A stretch of 64,000 nucleotides of DNA from Collinsella sp. OM04-5 (GCF_003439125.1 NZ_QSUU01000010.1:37833-101832); one strand, 5' to 3'; numbered from the stretch's first letter, positions 17,503-26,335 are shown. Translations and numbers: made by a program. Notes: generated by a model from the letters alone, not told the origin.

Positions 17503-18666
17503 ATGCAGGCATCGCAGCGTCTCGACCGCTTTGGCGCGGAGGTCTTCGCCTCGCTCAACAACAAGCTGCTCACGCTGAAGGCTCAGGGTAAGACCATTTA
17601 CAACATGAGCGTGGGAACGCCCGACTTTAAGCCGTACGACCACGTGGTCGAGGCGCTCACGCAAGCGGCCCAGGACCCCGAGATGTGGAAGTATGCCCTG
17701 CGCGACCTGCCCGAACTCAAGCAAGCCGTGTGCGATTACTATGAGCGCCGCTTTGGCGTTTTGGGCATTACGCCGTCTATGGTGCAGTCGTGCAACGGCA
17801 CGCAGGAGGGCGTGGGCCACTTGGGTCTGGCCCTGCTCGATCCGGGCGACACCATCCTGGTGCCCGATCCGTGCTACCCGGTCTTTGAGGCGGGTGCCAA
17901 GATCGCCGATGCCAAGCTCGAATACTATCCGCTGGTGGCGGAGCACAATTACCTGCCCTATGTGGCGGGTATCGATCCCGAGGTGGCCGATCGTGCCAAG
18001 TATATGATCGTGTCGCTGCCCGCGAACCCGGTCGGCTCGGTGGGCACTCCCGAGGTCTACGAGGAGATTATCGCTTTCGCCCGCGAGCACGACCTGCTCA
18101 TCGTCCATGACAACGCGTACTCCGACATCGTGTTCGACGGCGAGCCGGGCGGCAGCTTCTTGCAGTATCCCGGCGCGCTCGAGGTGGGCGTTGAGTTCTT
18201 CTCGCTCTCCAAGTCGTTTAACGTCACCGGTGCGCGTATCGGCTTTTTGGTCGGCCGCGAGGATGTGGTCTCTGCCTTTGCCAAGCTGCGCGGCCAGATC
18301 GACTTCGGTATGTTCTTCCCGATTCAGAAGGCCGCCATCGCCTGCCTGAACGGTCCGCGCGATGAGGTCGAGGCGCAGCGTCTGAAGTACCAGGAGCGCC
18401 GCGATGCCCTGTGCGACGGTCTTGAGGGCTTGGGCTGGGAGCGTCCCAACGCGCATGGCTCTATGTTTGTGTGGGCCAAGCTTCCCGGTGGTCGCACCGA
18501 TTCCATGGCGTTTTGCGAGGAGCTTATGGAGAAGGCCGGCGTTGTGGTGACGCCGGGCGCGAGCTTTGGTCCTTCGGGTGAGGGGCATGTGCGCATGGCG
18601 CTGGTCCTGCCGCCCGATCAGATCGCTTTGGCTGTCGAGGCCATTCGCGAGGCGGGCCTGTATTAG
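17503..18666 (+). CDS. Class I/II aminotransferase (DAP/aspartate-type)
   Basis: 387-residue fold-type I PLP enzyme. The Schiff-base Lys is in SLSKSFNVTGARIGF (about residue 237), the cofactor Asp/Tyr region is HDNAYSDIVFD, and the substrate Arg is in GHVRMALV near the C terminus. It resembles LL-diaminopimelate aminotransferase-like and aromatic/aspartate aminotransferases. Because the window has the acetylase DAP pathway (dapH and an M20D deacetylase) but no aminotransferase in that operon, this gene is a reasonable candidate for the N-acetyl-LL-DAP step (PatA role); that assignment is inference. ATG 17503 has AAAGGTGG upstream. Confidence 0.85.
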   Translation: MQASQRLDRFGAEVFASLNNKLLTLKAQGKTIYNMSVGTPDFKPYDHVVEALTQAAQDPEMWKYALRDLPELKQAVCDYYERRFGVLGITPSMVQSCNGTQEGVGHLGLALLDPGDTILVPDPCYPVFEAGAKIADAKLEYYPLVAEHNYLPYVAGIDPEVADRAKYMIVSLPANPVGSVGTPEVYEEIIAFAREHDLLIVHDNAYSDIVFDGEPGGSFLQYPGALEVGVEFFSLSKSFNVTGARIGFLVGREDVVSAFAKLRGQIDFGMFFPIQKAAIACLNGPRDEVEAQRLKYQERRDALCDGLEGLGWERPNAHGSMFVWAKLPGGRTDSMAFCEELMEKAGVVVTPGASFGPSGEGHVRMALVLPPDQIALAVEAIREAGLY

Positions 18667-18809
18667 AAAGCTATTCCGCTCGTCAATAGCTCGAAACCGA
18701 TTTCGTGCAGTTATTTTACGAATCCTGCAAACAATTTCGGTAAACGGTCGATTTTTGGCTGCGAATAGGAGCATAATCAAAGTCCCGATTGGATGTATTG
18801 GGATTACGG

Positions 18810-18843
18810 CAAGCCGCTCGGGTCGTTCCCGGGCGGCTTGTTT
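18810..18843 (+). terminator. GC-rich hairpin upstream of ldh
   Basis: A 13-bp stem (18810-18822 with 18828-18840, one G-T pair) is followed by TTTG. It probably terminates the aminotransferase transcript; it lies just before the ldh ribosome-binding site and could also act in the ldh leader. Confidence 0.55.
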
Positions 18844-18866
18844 GTGGAGAGAGATGGGAGTTTCTA

Positions 18867-19817
18867 ATGGTTAACGAGAAGAAGGTTGCTATTGTCGGCT
18901 GCGGTTTCGTTGGTTCGTCTTCGGCGTTCGCGCTGATGCAGAGTGGTCTGTTCTCCGAGATGGTCCTCATCGACGTGGACAAGAACCGCGCCGAGGGTGA
19001 GGCCCTGGATATCGCGCACGGCATGACGTTTGCCGAGCCGATGAAGATCTACGCCGGCGATTATTCCGATGTCGCCGACGCCGCCATGATCGTCGTCACC
19101 GCTGGCGCTGCCCAGAAGCCCGGTGAGACTCGCCTGGACCTGGTCAACAAGAACGTCAACATCTTTAAGTCCATCATTCCCGAAATTAAGAAGTCTGGCT
19201 TCGACGGCATTCTGCTCATTGTCTCCAACCCGGTCGATGTTCTGACCTATGCCGCCATCAAGATGTCCGGCCTGCCCGAGGGCCATGTCATCGGCTCCGG
19301 CACCGTGCTCGACACTGGCCGTCTGCAGCAGATGCTTGGTGCCCACGTCGAGGTTGACCCGCGCGATGTCCAGGCCTATGTCATGGGTGAGCACGGCGAC
19401 TCTGAGTTTGTCGCTTGGTCCAGCGCCCAGGTTGCCGGCGTGCCGCTGAACACTTTCTGCGAGCTTCACGGTCATCTGGAGCATGAGGCTGCCGAGAAGC
19501 GCATCGCCGAGGACGTCAAGAACTCCGCCTACACCATCATCGAGAAGAAGCACGCCACCTACTATGGCGTCGCCATGGCCGTCAAGCGCATCTGCACCGC
19601 CGTCATGCGCGATGAGCAGACCGTTCTGCCCGTCTCCTCGCTCATGGTGGGCGAGTATGGCCTGTCCGATCTTGCCATCTCCATGCCGACGGTCGTTGGC
19701 CGCGACGGCGTCGTCTGTCGCGTCCCCGTGCCGCTGAACGATGACGAGCAGCATGAGCTCACCGCCTCCGCCAAGGCCCTCAAGGACATCATCGACAGCG
19801 TCGACTTCTCCTGCTAA
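18867..19817 (+). CDS. ldh: L-lactate dehydrogenase
   Basis: 316-residue NAD-dependent enzyme reducing pyruvate to L-lactate, a fermentation end step. NAD-binding GCGFVGSSSA is at residues 11-20 with Asp in LIDVDKNRAEGEALD. The substrate-binding Arg is in PGETRLDL, ISNP-type loop VSNPVDVLTY is present, and the proton-relay His is residue 176 in GEHGDSEF. The Gln at the substrate-specificity position (AAQKPGETR) indicates lactate rather than malate dehydrogenase. ATG 18867 has a GGGAG site. It is a single-gene unit with hairpins on both sides. Confidence 0.94.
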   Translation: MVNEKKVAIVGCGFVGSSSAFALMQSGLFSEMVLIDVDKNRAEGEALDIAHGMTFAEPMKIYAGDYSDVADAAMIVVTAGAAQKPGETRLDLVNKNVNIFKSIIPEIKKSGFDGILLIVSNPVDVLTYAAIKMSGLPEGHVIGSGTVLDTGRLQQMLGAHVEVDPRDVQAYVMGEHGDSEFVAWSSAQVAGVPLNTFCELHGHLEHEAAEKRIAEDVKNSAYTIIEKKHATYYGVAMAVKRICTAVMRDEQTVLPVSSLMVGEYGLSDLAISMPTVVGRDGVVCRVPVPLNDDEQHELTASAKALKDIIDSVDFSC

Positions 19818-19850
19818 ATCAAGCTCGCTAGAGCGAAAAGCTACAATGAA

Positions 19851-19884
19851 GGCGTCCGGGTCCACACGGCCCGGGCGCCTTTTT
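19851..19884 (+). terminator. Rho-independent terminator after ldh
   Basis: A 12-bp stem (19851-19862 with 19868-19879, with mismatched or G-T positions) followed by five T. Confidence 0.85.
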
Positions 19885-19936
19885 GGTGCAAAGTAACCTG
19901 ACCCCAATGCACCATAGTTGCCCCAATGCACCATAG
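19884..19936. repeat. REP-like palindrome and 16-base direct repeat
   Basis: TGGTGCA (19884-19890) and TGCACCA (19908-19914) form a hairpin enclosing AAAGTAACCTGACCCC. The sequence CCCCAATGCACCATAG occurs at 19902-19917 and again at 19921-19936. A related palindrome lies on the other side of the next gene (21114-21148). Confidence 0.6.
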
Positions 19937-19950
19937 TCGATGGGAGGGCC

Positions 19951-21111
19951 ATGTCGGATTCGCCTAATTTTTTAACCTATGCCCAGACGGCGTTTGATCC
20001 GTTTGAGGAGAGGCCGTTCTGCGCGGTGGATAGCCTCGTCTTTGCGTGGTTGTCCTATTTGCGTTTGCCGGGTGATATGGCGGAGCTGACGAACTGGCAG
20101 GGCCTAGACGTACGCGAGCTGCTGCGTGCCGAGTGCTACCGGGACATGATTGACGACTTGTGGGACCCGGAGGGGAGCAAGGCCTTGCTGGAGGCCGTGG
20201 CAGCAAGTCCTCGCTACCGTGGCGTGCACGTTTGCGGCTATCGTGCCGTGAGCGATGTGGTGGCGACAGAGCAGTTTGCAGCCATGGCGTTCCGGTTTCC
20301 GGCGGGGTTTAGCTATCTTTCCTTCCGGGGGACCGACAGCACGATTGTGGGCTGGAAAGAGGACTTTAACATGGCGTTCCGGTATCCTGTGCCGGCCCAG
20401 GAATCCGCGGCGCGTTATGTGGACGAGGCGGCGGATGCGATTGACGGGCCGCTTTTGTGCGGAGGTCATTCCAAGGGTGGAAACCTTGCGGTGTACGGTG
20501 CGGCGATGTGCTCCGATGTCGCCCGTGCGCGAATCGAACAGGCGTATTCCCATGATGGTCCGGGTTTCGTCGAGGAGTTTCTGAACGGCAACGCCTTTGC
20601 CGATCTTTCCGGTCGAATCGACAAGACGCTACCTCGGTCGTCGATCTTTGGCATGATGTTCGAGACGCAGGAGGACTATGCCATCGTTGAGAGCACCGAG
20701 TTCAGCCTGCTGCAGCACAATCCCTTTAGCTGGGTGGTTGATGGTCGCGACTTCGTGTACTGTGAGCGCCTGTCTGCCGGTGCTCGATACGTTGATGGCT
20801 CCATTCGCGAGATGCTGCTTGCAGTTTCGCCTAGCGAGCGCGAGCGTTTTGTAGATGCGTTGTTCTCCGTGTTTGAGGCTACGGGTGCTGAGCGGTTTGC
20901 GGATATCGCTGGGAATCTGCGCGAGAGCCTGCCCGTGATGCTCCAGGCTGCGCAAGGGTTTGACAAGGATACGCGACGCTTTGTCTCGCAGACCATCGTG
21001 GCAATTCTTAAGTGTGCGCTGCTGCCCAAACGTCCCGAGTTCAGCGTGCCTTCTAGTGGTAAGAGCCTGGCAGAACAGCTCGAGGTATGGCAGTCCGAGC
21101 TCCTGCGCTAG
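19951..21111 (+). CDS. DUF2974 (Mbeg1-like) alpha/beta hydrolase
   Basis: 386-residue lipase-like protein of the DUF2974 family, common in gut Firmicutes and Actinobacteria. The conserved FRGTDSTIVGWKEDFNM precedes the nucleophile elbow GHSKGGN, with Ser at residue 174, and a candidate acid/His region follows. Start ATG 19951 has GGGAGGG upstream. There is no signal peptide, so it acts in the cytoplasm or at the inner face of the membrane. The substrate is unknown; a role in lipid or ester hydrolysis is inferred from the fold only. Related palindromic repeats bracket the gene. Confidence 0.88.
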   Translation: MSDSPNFLTYAQTAFDPFEERPFCAVDSLVFAWLSYLRLPGDMAELTNWQGLDVRELLRAECYRDMIDDLWDPEGSKALLEAVAASPRYRGVHVCGYRAVSDVVATEQFAAMAFRFPAGFSYLSFRGTDSTIVGWKEDFNMAFRYPVPAQESAARYVDEAADAIDGPLLCGGHSKGGNLAVYGAAMCSDVARARIEQAYSHDGPGFVEEFLNGNAFADLSGRIDKTLPRSSIFGMMFETQEDYAIVESTEFSLLQHNPFSWVVDGRDFVYCERLSAGARYVDGSIREMLLAVSPSERERFVDALFSVFEATGAERFADIAGNLRESLPVMLQAAQGFDKDTRRFVSQTIVAILKCALLPKRPEFSVPSSGKSLAEQLEVWQSELLR

Positions 21112-21113
21112 CC

Positions 21114-21148
21114 ATTGGTGCAAAGCAACCTGTCCCCGATGCACCAAT
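21114..21148. repeat. REP-like palindrome
   Basis: ATTGGTGCA (21114-21122) and TGCACCAAT (21140-21148) enclose AAGCAACCTGTCCCCGA, nearly the same core as the element at 19884-19914 on the other side of the DUF2974 gene. Confidence 0.6.
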
Positions 21149-21222
21149 CTTCGATGCGCCTGGGGCGGGCTCGACCGCTATACTGGTTCGTGCTCAATTC
21201 AATCTAGAACGGAATGCCGTAT

Positions 21223-22227
21223 ATGAAAATCAATCATGCGATTCTGCATATCCTGGACTTTGACTCTGCCGTCAACGTTATGAGCCAGCGCGAGCTCGAT
21301 ATCGAGAGCCGTACCGTGCGCAACTTCGTGACCACGCATCTGCGCCGCGCACGTACCTCGGCCGACAATAAACGCGCCGCGTTTGCCGAGAACTCTGCGT
21401 TTGGCGGCGAGCTCAAGGGCTATTTCTTTGGCGAGCGCGAGTTCGTAGACCTGTCGCAGCAGATTGCGGAGTTCATTTCCTCCGAGCTTACCAAGGCCGA
21501 AAAAGCCGAGTCCACCGATGTGCTCGTGGCCGACTTTGACGACGATGAGGATGCCCGCTGGTTTGCCGTGATGCTGCTGGGCTCCAAGCAGGCCTTTATG
21601 CACGAGGTGGGCCGCGAGGAGGGCGAGGTACGCAACGACATCGCGCGCCACTATGCTATCCTGCCGAATCCTTCCCAAAAGGTGCCAAGCTATGCCATCG
21701 TGCGTGCGAGCACCATGGAGATCGGCTATGTGGACAAGAAGCGCAAGATTGCCGGCGAAGACCGCATGCTCATTCCCGACGGTCTGCTGCAGTGCGATAC
21801 GGGCGTGTCGGGCAAGGAGGTCATCGACACCGTGACGCGCGTGGTCGAGGAAGTCGCCGAGGAGCACGGTGCCAATACGGCCGTAGCGCTCGCTAAGGTT
21901 AAGGCTGCCGTTGCCGAGAAGGTTGAGGATGACGAGGAGCTGCCGCCCTGGGATATCGTCGATGAGGTCTTTGAGGACGAGCCGGTCATCAAGGAGAGCG
22001 TACGCGCGGCGCTGACCGAAGAGAAGGTGCCCGAGCGTGTGCCCGTGGAGCGCAAGCAGGTCGAGCGTGCGGCCGTGCGCAACCACAAGATTCGTACCGA
22101 TACGGGCATCGAGATCAGCTTTCCGGCCGAGATGGGCTCGAACTCCGAGTACATCGAGTTCGTCAACGAACCCAACGGCCTCATCTCCATCGAGCTCAAG
22201 AATATCGGGTCAATTGAGAATCGATAA
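21223..22227 (+). CDS. Nucleoid-associated protein, NdpA/YejK-like (37-kDa family)
   Basis: 334-residue protein of the nucleoid-associated 37-kDa family, starting MKINHAILHILDFDSA. The conserved N-terminal block, a central YAIVRASTMEIGYVDKKRKI region and a C-terminal GIEISFPAEMG segment with FVNEPNGLISI are typical. The E. coli homologue YejK binds the nucleoid. ATG 21214 (MPYMKIN) is an alternative start; 21223 is chosen because GGA is better spaced. It is single-gene, followed by a bidirectional terminator shared with the convergent DAP operon. Confidence 0.86.
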   Translation: MKINHAILHILDFDSAVNVMSQRELDIESRTVRNFVTTHLRRARTSADNKRAAFAENSAFGGELKGYFFGEREFVDLSQQIAEFISSELTKAEKAESTDVLVADFDDDEDARWFAVMLLGSKQAFMHEVGREEGEVRNDIARHYAILPNPSQKVPSYAIVRASTMEIGYVDKKRKIAGEDRMLIPDGLLQCDTGVSGKEVIDTVTRVVEEVAEEHGANTAVALAKVKAAVAEKVEDDEELPPWDIVDEVFEDEPVIKESVRAALTEEKVPERVPVERKQVERAAVRNHKIRTDTGIEISFPAEMGSNSEYIEFVNEPNGLISIELKNIGSIENR

Positions 22228-22250
22228 GGGATCGAGCGGATTGACCGTAA

Positions 22251-22288
22251 CGAAAAGGCCGAAGCCCTTTGGGACTTCGGCCTTTTCG
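22251..22288. terminator. Bidirectional terminator
   Basis: A perfect 14-bp stem (22251-22264 with 22275-22288) with A-rich left and T-rich right flanks lies between convergent genes (nucleoid protein and dapH). Confidence 0.9.
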
Positions 22289-22305
22289 TCATAACCGCGT
22301 AACTA

Positions 22306-23025
22306 TTAAAGTTGACGTAGTCCTTCCTCGAGACCGGTCTTGCTGTCGGTCTGGGCGTCGCGCATCTTGATGACGCGGGCGGGGACACCGGCCACGACGG
22401 CGCCGGCGGGGACGTCCTCGACGCACACGGCGCCGGCGGCGACAACAGCGCCCTTGCCCACGCGCACGCCTTCCAGGACCACGGCGTTTGCGCCGATCAT
22501 GACATCGTCCTCGATGATGACGGGCGTGGCGCTGGCGGGCTCCACAACGCCTGCCAGCACGGTGCCGGCGCCGATATGGCAGTTCTTGCCCACGGTGGCG
22601 CGGCCGCCCAGCACGGCGCCCATATCGATCATGGAACCCTCGCCGATAACGGAGCCGATGTTGATGATGGCACCCATCATGATGACGGCACGGTCGCCGA
22701 TCTCGACGCGGTCGCGGATGATCGCGCCCGGCTCGATGCGGGCGTTGATGCCCTTAAGGTCGAGCATGGGCACGGCGGAGTTGCGGCAGTCGTTCTCTAC
22801 GTCGTAGTAGTCGATAGAGTCGGCGTTGGCGTCGAGGATTGCCCTGAGCTCATCCCAGTCGCCAAAGACGGTCTTGCCGCGCCGCCCGCCGTAGACATGC
22901 GCGTCGCCCCAGGCAACCTTCATGCCGGGCTTCTCGCGCACGTACAGCTTGACGGGCGTCTTTTTGGGCGCGGTGGCGATGTAGTTGATAATCTCCTGTG
23001 CGTCCATCTCGGCTGCGTTGCTCAT
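22306..23025 (-). CDS. dapH: Tetrahydrodipicolinate N-acetyltransferase
   Basis: 239-residue acyltransferase that acetylates 2,3,4,5-tetrahydrodipicolinate from acetyl-CoA, opening the acetylase branch of DAP/lysine synthesis. An N-terminal DapH-type domain ([19 protein letters not shown]) is followed by a left-handed beta-helix of hexapeptide repeats (for example [30 protein letters not shown]). The size agrees with B. subtilis DapH (236) rather than succinyl-type DapD. The start has AAAGGAG. It is the last gene of the lysA-dapA-dapB-dapH operon, under the lysine riboswitch. Confidence 0.93.
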   Translation of the reverse strand: MSNAAEMDAQEIINYIATAPKKTPVKLYVREKPGMKVAWGDAHVYGGRRGKTVFGDWDELRAILDANADSIDYYDVENDCRNSAVPMLDLKGINARIEPGAIIRDRVEIGDRAVIMMGAIINIGSVIGEGSMIDMGAVLGGRATVGKNCHIGAGTVLAGVVEPASATPVIIEDDVMIGANAVVLEGVRVGKGAVVAAGAVCVEDVPAGAVVAGVPARVIKMRDAQTDSKTGLEEGLRQL

Positions 23026-23064
23026 ATGCTGTCTCTCCTTTGAGGGGGTATGGTTGATAACTAG

Positions 23065-23805
23065 TTAGGCGAACATGACCTGGTCGAAGGTGTAGAAGCC
23101 GGGTTCGCGGGTGATGAGCTTCTGCGCGGCTGCCAAGGCACCGTTGACGAAGATCTGACGGCTCGTGGCGCGGTGGGTGAGCGTGACCTCCTCGTCCTGG
23201 CCAAAGAAACTCACCTCGTGCACGCCGGCGACGGTGCCGCCGCGCAGCGAGTGCATGCCGATCTCCTTGGGGTCACGCGCGCCGCACATGCCCTCGCGGC
23301 CATAGACGGGGTGGTAGCCTGCCTCGGGCTCGGCCTCGACTACGGCGTCGAGCAGCAGCTTTGCGGTGCCGCTGGGGGCGTCGACCTTTTGGTTGTGGTG
23401 AGTCTCGACAATCTCGCAGTCAAAGCCGGGCAGCTCACGCGTGGCCTGGGCCACTAGATGACGCAGGGCTGCGATGCCGATGGAGTAATTGCCGGAGTGC
23501 ATGACGCGGGCGTTCTGGCCCAGCTCACGCAGGCGGTCCATCTGCTCGGGAGTGTAGCCTGTGGTGCCCGAGACCAACGCCGCGCCCGTGCGCTCGACAT
23601 AGGCGACGACGGCGTCAAAGGTCACGACGTTCGAGAAGTCGATAATCACATCGGCAGCCGGTGCGTTCTCGAGCTCGCTCAAATCGAAGCCAATCTGGGC
23701 CACAATGTCGAAAACGGGCTGTCCGGCGGTATCGACAATACCCTCGGCGGTAGTGCGGATGAGCGAGCCCATGCGGCCCGTTCCCATAATGACGGTCTTA
23801 ATCAA
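23065..23805 (-). CDS. dapB: 4-hydroxy-tetrahydrodipicolinate reductase
   Basis: 246-residue NAD(P)H-dependent reductase of the DAP/lysine pathway. The N-terminal GTGRMGSLIR nucleotide-binding loop, the DFSNV motif, the GTTGYT segment and the catalytic ETHHNQKVDAPSGTA region with His-His and Lys are visible. The start is TTG at 23805, overlapping the dapA stop by 8 bases (TTGATTAA), with AAGGGAG upstream, so translation is coupled to dapA. There is no good ATG nearby except one that would delete the nucleotide-binding start. Confidence 0.94.
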   Translation of the reverse strand: MIKTVIMGTGRMGSLIRTTAEGIVDTAGQPVFDIVAQIGFDLSELENAPAADVIIDFSNVVTFDAVVAYVERTGAALVSGTTGYTPEQMDRLRELGQNARVMHSGNYSIGIAALRHLVAQATRELPGFDCEIVETHHNQKVDAPSGTAKLLLDAVVEAEPEAGYHPVYGREGMCGARDPKEIGMHSLRGGTVAGVHEVSFFGQDEEVTLTHRATSRQIFVNGALAAAQKLITREPGFYTFDQVMFA

Positions 23806-24688
23806 GCAGACCAGCTCCCTTCAGAGCATCGGTAAGTGCGGCACGCGTATCGTCGGCCATGGGGCACAGCGGCATGCGGTAGTTTGCTTCGATCATACCC
23901 ATCTGGGCGAGCGCCTCCTTAACGGGGATGGGGTTGACCTCGCTAAAGAGGGCATTGATGAGCGGCTGGCCAGCAATCTGGATATCGCGGGCGCGCGCTA
24001 CGTCGCCGTCCAGATAGGCGCGGCACATGTCATGCACGAGCTGCGGCTGCACGTCGGCCCATACGCTGATGGTGCCCGAGGCTCCCAGGCTCATGAGCGG
24101 AACGGTGAGTGCGTCCTCGCCCGAGTACATGCGGAAGTCATCGGACAGCAGGTGGGCGATCTTGGCTGCGTAAGCGACGTTGCCCGAGGCTTCCTTAATA
24201 CCCATGATGTTGGGGTGCGCGGCCAAGCGCTCCACGTTGCGCACGCTGATGCCGCAGCCGCAGCGGCCGGGGATGTTGTACAGGATGCAGGGGATATCTA
24301 CGGCATCGGCAACGGTCTTAAAGTGCTGGTAGATGCCCTCTTCATTAGACTTGTTGTAGTAGGGGGTAATGAGCAGCAGGCCGTCGGCGCCCAGGCCCTG
24401 ATAGGTGAGCGACTTGGTGAGCATGGTCTGCGTGGAGTTGGAGCCCGAGCCGGCGATGACGGGGACGCGTCCTGCAACATGCTTGACAACGGCGGCGACG
24501 ACGGAGTTGTCTTCGTCATCGGTCATCGTGGCGCTCTCTCCGGTGGTGCCCAGGGTGAGGATGGCGTCAGTGCCATTTTGCAGGTGGAAATCGATAAGGC
24601 GCTCAAGCGCGTCAAAGTCGACACTGCCGTCCTTTTTAAACGGCGTGACAAGGGCGACGATTGAGCCCTCGAGATTGCGGATATCCAT
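23798..24688 (-). CDS. dapA: Internal start: separate DapA from the fused frame
   Basis: Within the fused lysA-dapA frame, AAGGAG lies six bases before ATG 24688, which begins MDIRNLEGSIVALVTPF, the natural N terminus of DapA. The resulting 296-residue protein has the normal DapA length. The cell may therefore make both a fused LysA-DapA and free DapA, or the fusion may be an artefact of a lost lysA stop. Sequence alone does not decide. Confidence 0.6.
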   Translation of the reverse strand: MDIRNLEGSIVALVTPFKKDGSVDFDALERLIDFHLQNGTDAILTLGTTGESATMTDDEDNSVVAAVVKHVAGRVPVIAGSGSNSTQTMLTKSLTYQGLGADGLLLITPYYNKSNEEGIYQHFKTVADAVDIPCILYNIPGRCGCGISVRNVERLAAHPNIMGIKEASGNVAYAAKIAHLLSDDFRMYSGEDALTVPLMSLGASGTISVWADVQPQLVHDMCRAYLDGDVARARDIQIAGQPLINALFSEVNPIPVKEALAQMGMIEANYRMPLCPMADDTRAALTDALKGAGLLD

Positions 24689-26107
24689 GTTCTTCTCCTT
24701 CGCTTCCGCGATCTGGACGCGTTTGTTCCATTGGGCGGTGACTGCTAGGCGCTCGTCCTGAGCGCGACGGCGGGCGGCATCGGCGCGCGATTTGGCCAGC
24801 AGCTCGCGGCCGCACGGCAGCACGTCGAGCGTGGCAAAGTAATCGCCCGGGCGCTCGGCGCGGCGGATGAGGTCTGCCGAGCCATCGGGGCGCAGCAGGA
24901 CCTCGGCGGAGCGCAGACGGCCGTTGTAGTTGTAGCCCATGGAGTAGCCATGCGCGCCGGTGTCGTGAATCACGAGCAGGTCGCCCATGTCGATATGCGG
25001 CAGCTCGCGGTCGATGGCGAACTTATCGTTGTTCTCGCACAGATTGCCCGTGATGTCGTAGGTGTCCGTAGCGGGCGCTGTGGTCTTGTCGTCACCACCC
25101 GGTTGGCCCATCACCGTAATGTGGTGGTAGGCGCCATACATGGCGGGACGAATAAGGTCAACGGCACTGGCGTCCACGCCGATATAGTCCTTGTAGATCT
25201 GCTTCTCATGGATGGTCTTGGTGACCAGGCACCCATAGGGGCCCATCATAAAGCGGCCCATCTCGGTACAGATTGCCACATCGCCCATGCCGGCGGGAAC
25301 CAGAATCTCGTCGTAGGCCGTGTGCACCCCTTCACCGATGGCGTGGATGTCGTTGGCCTGCTGCTCGGGCAGGTAGGGGATACCGACGCCGCCGGATAGG
25401 TTGATGAAGGCGACGTGTGCGCCGGTCTCGCGCTCCAGGCGCACGGCAAGCTCAAAGAGGATGCGCGCGAGCTTGGGGTAGTAGTCGTTGGTGACGGTGT
25501 TGCTGGCAAGGAATGCGTGGATGCCAAAGCGCTCGGCGCCCTTGGCCTTGAGCGTGCGGAAGGCCTCGAAGAGCTGCTCGGTGGTCATGCCGTACTTGGA
25601 GTCGCCCGGATTGTCCATGATGCCGTTGGAGAGCTGGAACAGGCCGCCTGGATTAAAGCGGCAACTGACCGTCTTGGGGATTGGCCCCGCAACGTGCTCA
25701 AAGAACTCGATGTGGCTGATGTCGTCAAAGTTGACGATGGCACCCAGTTTGTCGGCGAGCTCAAAGTCGGCAGCCGGCGTATCGTTGGACGAGAACATGA
25801 TGTCGTGTCCCGTGATACCCAGCGAGCGGGCGATCATGAGCTCGGTATAGCTCGAGCAATCGCAGCCGCAGCCGTATTCGTTGAGAATGGAGATGAGCGC
25901 CGGGTTGGGGTTGGCCTTGACGGCAAAGTATTCCTTAAAGCCCGGGTTCCATGCAAAGGCGTCGCGCACTTCTTGCATGTTGCGGCGGATGCCCGCCTCG
26001 TCGTATAGATGAAACGGCGTGGGGAACTGCTCGACGATATGCTCGAGCGTCTCCTTGTCCACAAACGGCTGCTTGGCCGCATATGCCTCGTTGGGGGTCA
26101 ATGCCAT
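23798..26107 (-). CDS. lysA-dapA: Fused diaminopimelate decarboxylase / dihydrodipicolinate synthase
   Basis: One uninterrupted 769-codon frame encodes LysA (about residues 1-470) joined to DapA (about 474-769). The LysA part is a PLP decarboxylase making lysine from meso-DAP: PLP Lys in EYFAVKANPNPA, glycine loop LSGGVGIPY, and GRFMMGPYGCL. The junction (LAVTAQWNKRVQIAEAKEK) is charged and probably a helical linker. The DapA part condenses pyruvate with aspartate semialdehyde: GTTGES motif, Tyr in ITPYYNK, Schiff-base Lys in GIKEASGN. A strong ribosome-binding site inside the junction (see 24688) may also give separate DapA. The lysine riboswitch lies upstream. Confidence 0.88.
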   Translation of the reverse strand: MALTPNEAYAAKQPFVDKETLEHIVEQFPTPFHLYDEAGIRRNMQEVRDAFAWNPGFKEYFAVKANPNPALISILNEYGCGCDCSSYTELMIARSLGITGHDIMFSSNDTPAADFELADKLGAIVNFDDISHIEFFEHVAGPIPKTVSCRFNPGGLFQLSNGIMDNPGDSKYGMTTEQLFEAFRTLKAKGAERFGIHAFLASNTVTNDYYPKLARILFELAVRLERETGAHVAFINLSGGVGIPYLPEQQANDIHAIGEGVHTAYDEILVPAGMGDVAICTEMGRFMMGPYGCLVTKTIHEKQIYKDYIGVDASAVDLIRPAMYGAYHHITVMGQPGGDDKTTAPATDTYDITGNLCENNDKFAIDRELPHIDMGDLLVIHDTGAHGYSMGYNYNGRLRSAEVLLRPDGSADLIRRAERPGDYFATLDVLPCGRELLAKSRADAARRRAQDERLAVTAQWNKRVQIAEAKEKNMDIRNLEGSIVALVTPFKKDGSVDFDALERLIDFHLQNGTDAILTLGTTGESATMTDDEDNSVVAAVVKHVAGRVPVIAGSGSNSTQTMLTKSLTYQGLGADGLLLITPYYNKSNEEGIYQHFKTVADAVDIPCILYNIPGRCGCGISVRNVERLAAHPNIMGIKEASGNVAYAAKIAHLLSDDFRMYSGEDALTVPLMSLGASGTISVWADVQPQLVHDMCRAYLDGDVARARDIQIAGQPLINALFSEVNPIPVKEALAQMGMIEANYRMPLCPMADDTRAALTDALKGAGLLD

Positions 26108-26120
26108 GTCCCGTAAACCT

Positions 26121-26185
26121 CGCTATCCAGACGGCGCCATCTGCGCATCGAATCCGCATAGCGTGGACCCAATGTCCGGATAGCG
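26121..26185 (-). promoter_or_regulatory. Expression platform of the lysine riboswitch
   Basis: On the minus strand CGCTATCC (26185-26178), part of the 3' P1 strand, is exactly complementary to GGATAGCG (26128-26121), which abuts the lysA ribosome-binding region. The alternative pairing would link ligand-dependent P1 formation to lysA translation. No T-rich terminator is seen, so translational control is more likely than transcriptional. Confidence 0.55.
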
Positions 26186-26335
26186 CTCCCGCATTGCTGC
26201 AGACAGTCCTGTGGGTGTTTCCCACAGGCCCACCAGGTTGTTCGTGCCCGAAAAACCCAGTTCGGCGGGTTTCGCCTCCCCACGGGGTCAAAGCCTGCCG
26301 GCTCGCCCGCGGTTCTTCGTGCCCGCGCCTCTATC
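26179..26335 (-). ncRNA. Lysine riboswitch (L box)
   Basis: The minus strand shows, in order, GATAGAGGCGCG, then GGGGAGGCGAAACCCGCCGAA, CTGGTGGGCCTGTGGG and GGACTGTC, closing with GCGCTATC. These match the order of conserved blocks I know from the B. subtilis lysC L box. GATAG (26335 end) pairs with CTATC (26179 end) as helix P1. It precedes lysA-dapA-dapB-dapH, the expected target. Confidence 0.85.

Noticed and set aside
18810-18843. ldh leader hairpin as a riboswitch
   Set aside because: It is a simple GC-rich stem with a short loop; no aptamer-like conserved blocks are present, so a terminator is the simpler reading.
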